Source of the DNA: Bathymodiolus brooksi
Taxonomy: Eukaryota; Mollusca; Bivalvia; Mytilida; Modiolidae
Length of the DNA: 64,000 nt
Assembly (NCBI GenBank): GCA_963680875.1
Contig: OY804580.1
Coordinates: 98,361,353 to 98,425,352, forward strand
Direction of reading: 5' to 3'
Positions 1 through 12,100 of the stretch are shown in pieces. The notes under the pieces were generated by a model. The model searched no databases. It was given only the letters and a program-made list of their open reading frames with translations, and was not told where the DNA came from. The translations under genes were made by a program, and so were the position numbers. The first letter of the stretch is position 1, and every line of letters begins with the position of its first letter.

Positions 1-90
1 GGTGATATATATTCGGTCTTGCAGCAAGTAACCAAAACCATCTGGTTACAAACTGTTGTTCCTCACAAACTACTGTGAGGTGTCACTTAC

Positions 91-136
91 ATTCTTCAGA
101 CACGGGTCATTCATTTTCGTTCTGTCTACGAGACAA
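91..136 (-). CDS. Tentative 46-nt exon of the lipid-transfer-like gene
   Basis: With donor GTAAGT at 90 and a weak AG acceptor at 138-137, the phase-2 frame reads [15 protein letters not shown]. Phase 2 in agrees with the outgoing phase of the exon at 1709-1612, and other frames hit stops. The acceptor tract is poor, and another exon between 1611 and 137 cannot be excluded. Confidence 0.38.
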
Positions 137-3100
137 CTTGTGGTTCACAGCAAGAAAATATGTCCTAAAACTATACGCTCTGGTTATCTTACGGAAGGGA
201 AATGAAATTATCTGAATTTATATATTCTACTGTATATCTACATATGATAATAGAGGTAAGAATGCACATTTTGGCATATCACATGATGCATGACAGTGTT
301 ATAGAAACGTTTGTATGGAGGTACCCTTTAAGAAAGGTTTGACTGTGGTAATATGTACCTCTTCAAGGTCAATTCCACATGTGTTTCAGCTATTGCAGAG
401 ATGCCGGGAAATTCTAAAACAACAAAAATAAATATAATTCATTTAATGTTTGATAAAAATGCTTCAGTAAAAATGGTGTAATTAGTTGAAATAATTTGCA
501 TTTTAATTTTGGTAATTTGTATACTGCTTTTTTTAAATTGCTAACAAACTATGAAAGTGAAGCAAGATATTGTGTCACCCATGAATTTCATTATTATTTT
601 AAAATACCTTTCCCAATTGTTATGAAAACTGTTTTATGCATGCACACTGGAAATTAACATTAAGACATTGGTGTTTGAAATTTCACTGCAGTGCTACAAA
701 ATGTTTTGTTTTGATAAATTAAATGTCTTTTGTTTGTGTAATATTGTATATCCATGTCATATGTTTGTTTTTTTTGTATTTGTATCTGCCTCTGCTTGTC
801 TTTAAAAATAAACAATTTACAAAGAAAAATATTAAATCATACTTTTACACTAAATTCTTTTCAACAGCAAACTATGGTTATTATAATATATTTAAGGCTT
901 ATTGGTATAAAATTCTATTAAAGGGATGGGTTATCTGTACCGATTTATTTTTTGAATAATAAAGGACTTGATTGCAAGTTAGAGGTTACTAGACCTGTTT
1001 GATATGTCCATGATTAAGTGCAAAAAAGACATTAGAACATTACAAGAAGAAAGATGTGCGTAAAGGGTACAGACTCCCTCTATAAACAGCTGTGTTAATT
1101 GCTAGCATTGTAAATCATTGATAAAATCCATGTGGAGAGTATCTACATAGCTTCTTGATCAAGATGAGATGATATGAATGTTTGTAGAAGGCACTAGTTT
1201 AATCAGTTCTGGTAAATGCAATTGGCATGTTTTTTTTTTATACCATCCTTCTTTGTAACCTTCTCTTCCAGTTTTCATTAAATTAAACACGAAACAATCA
1301 CTGTGTGTGTGCATGTGAGCGCATTTGGGAAAGAAAGTTTTAACCACTTTTCATGTTTTGTTGATTTCTTATTACAACAGAATCTACATACCTCCTGTAG
1401 TATACACTTTTATATCTCTGTCTACTGGTAATGGTGTACTGCAATGAAACAAAGATACAATAAATAACAAATATGGCCAGATGTAGTTTTTATTGACTGC
1501 AGGCTAGGGTCTATTTCACATCAATTTGATGGTATGAGTTTTACTCATGATGACCCTACTGTGACTGAAATTTAAATTTCAATTAATAAAGGAACTAGTA
1601 TACAACCTTACCCAAGAGTTCTTTTCTTTTCTGGTGCATCTCCTTTCATTGTTATGTTATCATAGGCTTTAATCTTTTGAACGCTACCAGAGTGGTCCAA
1701 ATGCATGACCTGCAAATAATAACCACATTTATCAATGGCCAAAAATGATACTATATGTCTGCATTCCAACTACATGCACATTGACATAAATTAACACTAA
1801 ATTTTGAATACAATTGATATATTGATCAATTGTGAACTACAATATTGAAAATGAAAGATACTACGCCAGTATGCAGGACAGGCATGGGGTCACTTCTAAT
1901 ATAGAGATACAAAATGTATATACAGGTATGGCGATGGAATGGGTCAACTCTTTCATTCTTCAAATATATGACTAGTTCCTTAGTTTTCCACTTTAATATA
2001 CAAATGTTTCAATGGGTGGGGATTGGTAAGGTATGGGTTTCTTCCCTGCTTCTTTCTCCGGGTACTCCGATTTGTTCCACCAATGAAACTAACCGCCACG
2101 ATATAACTAAAAGATTGTTGAAAGTGGCGTTGAACACCATTACATTAGTCAGTGAGGAACAAAATTGTAATGTTTTCATACACTAACCTTTTGATGTGTC
2201 CTGTATGCAATTTCGTCACTCTTGTGGTGGCGGTTGAGCGTGTATCCCGAGTTGGTCCTCGCTCCCTCATAATTGTGTAGTAGATGCCCTAAAAAATAGA
2301 ATTTCAGGTATGCTAAAATTAGGTATTTCTCTTTTAAAAATGATTTATTTTTGTCATTATAAATGATAATTATGTAAAAGTAATAGCTTGACAAACATAC
2401 AAATGTTTATTGTTCATTCTCCATAACGGTGTTTTTTAATCATAAAATGCATACATGTTCATATATAAATACGGTGAAACCGGTCTAAACTGAATCCTGA
2501 ATAAACCAGAAACCTGTGTAAGCGGAACATTGGATAAAGTCCTAATGTAGGAAATTTTTGTTTATTTAACCTGCATAAACCGAACACTTGTCTATTCCAA
2601 ACTTAAAAGTAGGTCTCATGGAGGTACAGTTTAGACAGGTTTCACCATAAAAAGATATTAACTTTTCTGTCATTACAAGACCTATGACCCTGTTCAAGTT
2701 ATTTATATATTGTATTGTCATTTAACAAACCTCCGTGATCTTTTTCCTTTGATGTAAAACTCCATGTCTGGTCATCACTTATCTGAAGAAACAAACAAAA
2801 TGTTCACATTAGAATTATACATTAATAACATTTCCAATATATTTATTTATCAAAAAGTCGTTCGAAATTAATGAGAGAGGGTGTTCCTGTAAAAAAAACT
2901 CATATCATTAAACAAATGATTTAACATATATTATATTTTTAGCCGGAAAATTTTCAAAAGGTGATTTTCGGTACTTTAAGCAATATTTCGTTCATATTAT
3001 TTAGAAGGTACTGGCTTACAAAACAAAATCTACATCATAGGATGCCAGAAGGCGAAATTGGATGCCATTTTGCTCTACCTTGAGACAAGTTATTTTTTTA

Positions 3101-6100
3101 TGTTTAGTTATCACAAATGTAACATGGAATTGGATAGTGTGTCATATGACCAGTAACCTTGACAATGTTAAATGAAAACAAAGAACAATTTGGTGCCTAA
3201 CATGGTCTAAGTGTTTGAAAATTTGGCTGCATGATTTAACATTGTCTACAATACTACATGATAGATGTGTATCGTAATATAACAGATATATCGGGGTTTT
3301 GGGTTTACTATCGCATACCGTTTTTTCAATTTTCAATGATGAAAGCTTTGAGTAAAGAGTATCATGCTATGTCACATTACATTACCCTCTTGCCTCTCCC
3401 ATATACTGTGGCAGTCAGTATATTACTAGAGTATGAGGAGCAATCATCCTAGTTATGATATATTAAAAGAGGAAAAACTTAATGCTACTTACTGAAAAAT
3501 GTTAAACCAATTACGGTATATTATAGGGGATGGGGCCAAACCCTACTTCATCTACAGTAAGTTAGCAACTCGCATGATTTTCCTAAATATCATATTTATT
3601 TATATTTTTTCACTTTAATTCTTAGTACAACATCTGAAAAATTAGAAAAAAAAAGATTTGAAGATAACTGCCTTTCTAAAACCAAGATATGGGTTCATAT
3701 TCATAGGTTGGTAGGCACACTGTCTTGATTCCACCCCGACTCCGAATGTTTGGAATCTACTTCCGGGAAAACATGAAGCATTTTTGTTATTGAGGTAAGA
3801 CAGATTTTTTCATATTTTTACAATGTACATGCATTAAATAATGTAATTTCATATTCAATGCAACCTGAATATCATATTCTTTACATGGATAGCTTTTTAC
3901 AGTCTCAAAAACATGCAATAATTTGATAAATCAATTGTTTTACTGACAAATGATAGAATGTCGTGGTTCAAAATGCCTTTCAGAGCTGAAATCGTCACAA
4001 ACCCGTACAATATTGAATGAGGCAAAGTATTTATTAAAAATTTATTACTTTCATAAAAACAATAACGTAACATACGTTTAAAATAGTCGTCCAGGCTTCG
4101 GTAAACATGTCAGGGTGTGGAACATTGTGTACGGTATGGATTTGATAATGTGTACGGTTTGGAAATAATTTCATTGATTTAGTGTACGGTTTTCAAATAC
4201 TTTAAACCATCTTATTTTGTTTTTTGCAGATGGATATCCACCACTTTTTATGCTATTACTGAGATGGATATCCACCACTTTTTATGCTATTACTGAGATG
4301 GATATCCACCACTTTTTATGCTATTACTGAGATGGATATCCACCACTTTTTATGCTATTACTGAGATGGATATCCACCACTTTTTTTGCTATTACTGAGA
4401 TGGATATCCACCACTTTTTATGCTATTACTGAGATGGATATCCACCACTTTTTATGCTATTACTGAGATGGATATCCACCACTTTTTATGCTATTACTGA
4501 GATGGATATCCACCACTTTTTATGCTATTACTGAGATGGATATCCACCACTTTTTATGCTACTACTGAGATGGATATCCACCACTTTTTCGACTATTACT
4601 GAGATGGATTTCCACCAATTTTTATGCTACTACTGTGGAGTAGGGTTCGATTCATTTCAAAGTGTTTTGGACCATACCTGTGACTTTCATCGATATATGG
4701 TTTTAAAAGTAAAAAGCCTGGAACTCAATATTACTACAGGACAATTTGGATACAGATCTCACAATTTTGGCATTTTTCCATTTGCAATTAAAAATAAACA
4801 ACAAATTATTTCTGTGAAAAATGACGAGCCTGGAAGTTTAGCTATAACAATTTTGCCACAAAAAGGCATTGGTTTAGTCCAGAATACTTTTGATGTATTA
4901 AAAAGTCCATTGACCAAGAAAGCAAAAACAAATAGTTAAATATGTACATGTTGTGAAAGGACGCGGACATTTAGATTCATGTTTGGTTCCAGAATTGATT
5001 AAAATACAACCAAATCCAAATACAGTGAAGCCTATCTTGAGATGAGAGCCCAACCATTCTTCCACCAACAAGTGGTCTTAAAAGACAAGTGGTCTCTCAA
5101 AACAGTTTATTATATGGATTATATAGAAAAGGTACAAAATAAGTTGGCCTCACAAAAGAGGGTGATGTTTCATAAGACAGGTTCCACCGTAATAAGTGAT
5201 AAAATTAATTGTCTGGTTTGGCTTATTGGGTCAGAATAATATTACATGTAGAACGTGATAGATCTTTTGCCTTATATAGAGGCTCAGGGAGTTGAGACTG
5301 TGTGGCTCACCTGATAACCTTACCACGACCAATCAGAAGCAAGTATTGCCATGACAGCCATGTTTAAGTATGATTGGCACAACATTAGGAATCTGTGTAC
5401 GGAACCTTCCATACATTATTCCTACCAAGTTATATTTCATTTGACCTTGTAGTTTCAGTGGAGAGATTTTTCTAATTTCGACCAATCAGAAACAAGTATT
5501 GCCCATGTCAGCCATGTTTGAAGTCTGGTCAGCCAAAAAAAATGGTAACTTTGTAGAGGACCTTCTATACACCATTGCTACTAAGTTACAGTTCATTTGC
5601 CTTAGGGGGTGACCATTTGATTTTGTAGGGCGGGGTAGGAAGATTTTGAAAATAAATATTTTGATCTTAATTTTCAGAAAAATAAATAATTTGATAAATG
5701 TTTTCCTCAAATTTAATCAGATTTACACTCGTATTAACCCTAAAACAGAAAAAAACAATTTGATTCGACGTCTTATGGCAAAATTAAATAATTTAACCCG
5801 GGAATTCGTGGAAATAAATATTTTGTCACCAAAAAATCTTCCTAGTCCTCCCCATGAAATCAAATGGTCGTCCCCTTAGTAGTTTCTGAGAAGATTTTGT
5901 TTTTAAATTTCGACCAATCAGAAACAAGTATTGTCCATTGCGGCCTTGTTTGAAGTCCGATCCACAAAAAAATAGCAACTTGGTAGAAGACCCCCTATAC
6001 ATCATTCCTACCAACTTACAGCCCATCTGGCTTAGTAGTTTCTCGGGTAAGATCTTTTTTTTTTTCGATCAATCAGAAACAAGTATTGCCCATTGCGGCC

Positions 6101-9100
6101 ATGTTTGAAATCCGATCGGCAAAAAAAATGGGATTTTTTTAATGTCGTACAATAAAACTACTGAAGACGCAATATGCTCGTCATTCCAAGAAAATGTTCT
6201 CTCGTATTCCCTCTGTTCATGTTGCTGGTTTAGTAAGAGTTATCTCCCATGCGAGCGGGTATTTCGATATTTGTGACATAGCTGTACGGGGAAATTTTGG
6301 AATTTATTTTCAGGCGCACTTTTATTGCAAACACCATTCTTTTTATGTATTTTATTAAAGTCTATCTGACAGCTTAATGTTTTTTCTCTGCTGAAATATT
6401 ACAGGTTTGGCGAAAAATAACAAAATTCGAGAATTTCCCTGTTAAAGCCAGGCGCGGATCCAGGCTGGGGGCGTACCCGGTGCGCCCCCCCTAAAATTGG
6501 TAAAAAACAACAAAAAAAACCCGTTAGATTTTCATTAAAAAACCTGCAAAAATGTTTGGCCTCGCTACTCTCGGTGACCAATTTAAGATGTGCGCCCCGT
6601 CTAAACTTAAATCCTGGATCCGTGCCTGAAAGCTATGTTAAAAATATCGAGATACCTGCTGATATGAGAGATAATATAACGTCCCGAGCTGGGATCGAAC
6701 CCCAGACCTTCCGCACTGAAGGCCACCGCTCTACCAACTGAGTTAAAGGAGATCTCTGCTATATCAACTAGCAGAGGGGGCATTTAAATCTATTATAATG
6801 ACACCTGGATGGACAGGTAATTAACCCTATTCCGTTACATTAACTCTTCCAAAAAGGAATAAATTACGGAAGAATCCCGGGACACGAAAAGAGGGAATAG
6901 AGGTCCATTTGTATCTACAAATGTAATTTCATAAACGGTAATTTTTGAAGAGAGACGGATTAAGGATTATTAATTACTGTATTAGTGTATAGATTCAACT
7001 AAAACAATAAAAAAACAATAAAACACGAAAAGAAAACCGTACACTTAAAAATGTCCAAACCGTGCATCAAACAAAATTTGACAAGTTCCAAACCCGTAAC
7101 CTATCAACAGACAACGTGTCAGAAATTCTGAAAATGTTTCTTTTATAGCAAAAATTAAGAAAATTAGTAAATGTTATTAAGTGTAGTGGATGTTTATTTC
7201 AATATCTATACTATGATACGTTTAATTTACTTCAGGTCTGTAGCAAAACATGCCATGAAATGATGACAAAACATAGAAATCACAATGTCCACTGAACTTC
7301 AAACACATGTTTTGTAATTATTTTTTCAGTTTATGACTGAATCGAGTTAGTTTGAATAAAGTACATTAGCAACAGATTCTATCGACACATAACTGTTTTC
7401 TTTACATGGTTATAAGTCAATATTATCATAAATTTAATAACCTTTGACGTTACAATCCAGACGATTTTTCCAACCGGAAGTAGATTCCAAACATTCGGAG
7501 TCGGAGTGGAATCAAGACAGTGAGGCACATTTATTTATTTTTTTTATTTTCATTTTATGAAAAAAGTGACCCAACTTTTTCTTCACCTTTTCTTTTGATC
7601 AAATGTTCAAATATTCAAAAACAACATACCAAGAGCATCATATACATCTTAACATTTAGATTATGAAAAAAATAGGGCATATTTTCAATAGGAAAAAAAA
7701 TATGGGGCTTTAAAGAGGGGTACCCTCATATGTTTTTTATGAAAAATACACTAAAATGTAAAAAGAACAATACATTTTTTTTAACAATTTTCAATATTTT
7801 TTTTAATCTTTGAAATATAAATAGACAATCATGTGTAATGACCTCAATAATTATGATAATTTAAATGGATGCTCATTACATTCGTTTTAGATCTTTATAA
7901 AAAATGTACAAAAAAAATTATTCCTTATTTGACTGGTAAATTTTCAAAACTGCAGCAATAAAAAAAAGTTACTATGGTTTCAAAGCATGCCTTTATCCAA
8001 ATATCCTTATACCTTTGGTTAACTGGACAATATATGCTTCCATACTAAAGCAATAAAAGCTAGTTTTGCCACCTTCAACTACTAAGTTTCAAAGTGGGGA
8101 GGGCGATTGTCCCCAGCTCCTTCACCCATGAAGTGGTATTAATGAATTTTGAAATGCAGACTCATACGGAGCATCTGAGTTCAACTTCATGTCAGATCAG
8201 AGTTTTAGTGGTGTTTATGTTGCACAATCTTCAGTTTTCTGTGTATTCGTAATTTTTTGTCAGCCATTAAATGTCTTTTTGTTTTGTTATACCTGTATAT
8301 TTATATCATATATTGTTAATGAAGTAATATATTGACTCTTTAAGACTAATTATCAATAAAGGTAGCTCTCAGTTAGTCTGTAGTGTAGTGTAAACAATTG
8401 AAGATGCTCAGATCGGAAGTTGGATTATGTAATTTCCCCGCGCAATTATCTCCCTTTGATGTCAACACTCATTTATTTTTGGGAAATAAACTATGTCAAC
8501 GGGGGTAAATGATAGAAATAACTTTGAATTTATGTTAAAATGATGTGGAATTTGATAAAAAATAAACAGTAATTTAGCGCATACGATCTAAATCGTATTT
8601 TTTAAATTAAGAAGAAAATGTGTTTCTAAATTTATTTAACATGTTTAATGTCCATATGCCATAGCGCTTGTTTGATCATCCCTACTATATAATTTGCACA
8701 TATTCGATGCATTTGTACACGAGTCTAGTGTCAATTTTTCTGAATTTTTCATTCATTGCATCGGGGTGACACCTAGCGGAGGTGGCAGTCGCTACAATAA
8801 CATGGTAAAATAGTCTACATAATCTTCATCTAGTAGAAGGTGGTCAGTATTTGATAGAAGTAGGCAATTTTCAATATGAAGCACATATTTGTAAACTCAA
8901 ATACCTGGAATTTCGCAGACATCGTTCCAACTAAAGCTTTCTTTATTGTAATCATCTCCTCTTTATCTTCTGGGTGGAAGTGGATAAAATTAACAAGGCC
9001 ATCTGGTTCCATTTCAAACAGAAATCTACAATATAGATTATGGTGTTTAACGCCACTTTCAACAATATTTCAGCTCTATCATGGTGGTCAGTATTATTGG

Positions 9101-12100
9101 TGGAGGAAACCGGAGTATACCAGGAGAAAGCCACCGACCTGTCGCATGTCACTGACAAACCGTCGTATCACATAATGTTGTATGGAGTACATGTATACAC
9201 CTCGCCATTCATGAACGGGGTTCGAAATCACAACTTTAGTGGTGAGAAGCACTGATTGCACAGGTGGCTATAAATTCAACTACCATACGATCACGACGGC
9301 CCCGAAACCTACAACATATTATTGGTATTCGATTATTTATTCTGAATAAGAAATGTATTTGAACTTTATTTTGTTAGTTTATTTAATTAATTACATGTAT
9401 TGAATTTCTGTAATTATGATTTATTTTAAATAAGAAAAGCGCTTTAAGCATTCCCACCGAACCTGGTTTTCCAGCGACATTTGTCGTGGTATTTGTTGTG
9501 TTCCTTTGTAGTTGTTTGAGGTATATATATATATATTTCTAAAAAAAAACGGGTGGCTCAATGAGTTAGGTAGTTGGATTACCTAACATCTCATACAAGC
9601 CTATCACCAATACGGCATGGGTTCCCACCCGTCTTTATAAATTACAAAAAAAGGTGCACTCGACTCGCAGCCGCAAGTGATAAAGTTTACCCATGATCGG
9701 TGGTTGTCTCCGGCTTCTTCCACCACTAAAACTGGTCGCCATGATATAGCTGAAATATTGCTGAAAGTGGCGTTAAGCACAATAAATCAAATCAAATCAA
9801 ATATTTATATTTCTTATTCTCATAAACCAACATGGTATAGAGATACACTATATACTACTTACAATATTTACATTATATATGTACAGTTTTGGTAAATAGG
9901 AAATGTTGTGTTTTTTGTTTTTTGTTTGTTTGTGTGTGTTGTTTTTGATATTAGCAACTATGTTGATTATCGCCACTGTCTAAACTTTCTGCTCATGACG
10001 ATGATTATGAAAGATAACTCCATTAAACTGACACATAAATCTGTAACTGATATGAGTCGCTTAAAATGCATGTGACAATGACGTAGTATTTTTTGTTTTT
10101 CATTTTAGGTCACATCATGAAATACCAGTACTTTATTATTTTATTTTACCATAACAAAATGTTTTTTTGTTTTTTTTTTACATTTTGATACTAGTATTTA
10201 ATATTAAAATAACATACATTTTCTTTAAATCCCATTTAAATGGATTGTCAGCATCTGAAACAAAAATAAAACATTTATTTCAATGCTAATGTTACTGTTA
10301 GTATTCAGGCAAGATACTAAGACAGATTCAACGCGTCTTAAATATTATAATATGATGATACCATGACTTTTTATGATGAACTTGAATACGCTACATTTGT
10401 ATCTTCATACAAAATACATGAACATGTGAAAGTGAACCTTAATATTGTAGTTGGACTACGCTGTTAAGAAGAGTTTGAAGATACCAAAGGAATAATTAGA
10501 ATCCGTAATTCGAAGAAAGATAGACAACACAAAGACCAAAATAAAACGTACAAAAGGACAAACAACGATCTACAAAACATACATATAAAACTAAAGATCG
10601 AGTAACACGAACCCCACTAAAAATCGGGGGTGAACTCAGGTGCTCCGGAAGGGCAAGCGATACTGACATGCACCTTCTTTTATAATTCAAGATTAATTTG
10701 TATGCCAGAAGATTCTATGAATTATATCCACTACCGTTTTATGAAGAATTTAAAGTGTATATTAATTGGTTCTTTGTTTTAAAATGACATTTTGGTTTAC
10801 ATGCTGTTCTGTGAACTTTTCTCTTTTTAATAAAAAGGTAGCTATCAAATTAAGTTCGCTCCATCCGTTTCTGAAATAACTCTCATTTAAGGTGTTTTTT
10901 TTAAAACTCGAGGACGTTTCTCAGTCAACTCTCATCTCAGGGCTTCAATGAGAGATGACTGAGAAACGTCCTCTCGTTTTTATAAAACATCGTTAATCAC
11001 GTATTGGGTACACTAAAAGTCAAAGGGTTGGTATTGTATTTCGTTTTCTTATTGCGATATTCTTGTACGTTTCTGGATTGTCCATTCTTTATTGTCCCTT
11101 CGGTTTTCTCAAACGTTTCTAGATTATCCATTCTTGATTGCCCCTTCGGTTTTCCCAAACGTTTCTGGATTGTCCATTCTTGATTGCCTCCCTCGATTTT
11201 CTCAAACGTTTCTGGATTGTCCATTCTTGATTGCTCCCTTCGGGTTTTTCAAACGTTTCTGGATTGTCCATTCTTGATTGCCCCCTTCGGGTTTCTCAAA
11301 TGTTTCTGGATTGTCCATTCTTGATTGCCCCTTCGGTTTTCTCTAACGTTTATATATTACTAATATGATGATTACAGTAAGAAGAAGAACATTCAAATCG
11401 TTGTTCGGATACATGTTTTGTTTTCAATTCTATAAGTATGCTTGTGTTATTGGCAGATAGACCCCTATTATTAAAACAAAAACATGGAGCCATCGTGGTC
11501 GTGTTCGTATGGTAGTTGGATTTACAACTACCTGTCAAATCAGTGCCTATCGCCACTGAAGCTGAGAGTTCGAACCCTTTTCATGGCGAGGTGTACTCGA
11601 TACAGCATTTTGTGGCAAAGTTTGTCAGTGACTTGCATCAGGTCGATGGTTTTCTCCGGGTACTCCGAATCCGGTTTTCTCCACCAGTAAAACTGACCGC
11701 CACGATATAACTGAAATATTGTTGAAAGTAGCGTTAAACATCATAAAGCTAAATCAAACAAAACCTATTATGTCTATGAACTATTCTAATGTCTTACAGT
11801 GTCCACTCTGTGTATGCTGAATAAAACTGTCCACTGTCAAGAGATGAAACTTTATACCACTGACTGTTTCATTGATTTGTCGAATACGAAACTGTCAAGA
11901 AAGAATGATAAATATATACTATTAATTATCATAATCAATTGTTGTCGTGAAACAATTAATATTTATAGCACAGTTTTCTAAGTTAAACGGTTAAACAATC
12001 GAACGTAAAGCGTGAGATTTTTTAACCGTTTAACTTGAAAAACATAAATGATTTGTAACATGAAGCCACGAAATATCACATCTAGGTAGTTGATTATCGC

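Larger units (their letters stand above)
3718..7522. mobile_element. 3.8-kb DNA transposon with 49-bp TIRs and 5-bp TSD
   Basis: The ends at 3718-3766 and 7474-7522 are inverted repeats of 49 bp with one mismatch, starting CACTGTCTTGATTCCAC. The 5-bp target duplication AGGCA is present on both sides (3713-3717, 7523-7527). Inside are a GTGTACGGTTT-type motif repeated near both ends, a 12-copy 34-bp tandem array, an ORF with a zinc-finger-like start, a four-copy repeat of about 150 bp, two MITEs, a 180-bp TIR element and a tRNA-headed SINE. A 5-bp TSD with CAC termini is known for Transib/RAG-like elements, but no transposase core is visible here, so the superfamily is open. Confidence 0.8.

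Noticed and set aside
723..959. 78-codon plus ORF
   Set aside because: Very AT-rich composition, F/Y/K-rich, no homologous pattern, and in an intron of the opposite-strand gene.
4228..4635. CRISPR-like regularly spaced array
   Set aside because: Units are contiguous with no spacers, in a eukaryotic genome with introns. It is a minisatellite.
6675..6760. Possible tRNA gene on the minus strand
   Set aside because: The T-arm is perfect but the acceptor stem does not pair and the anticodon arm is irregular, so it is a SINE head or pseudogene.
11092..11277. Repetitive ORFs on both strands
   Set aside because: These are readings of the 46-bp tandem array.
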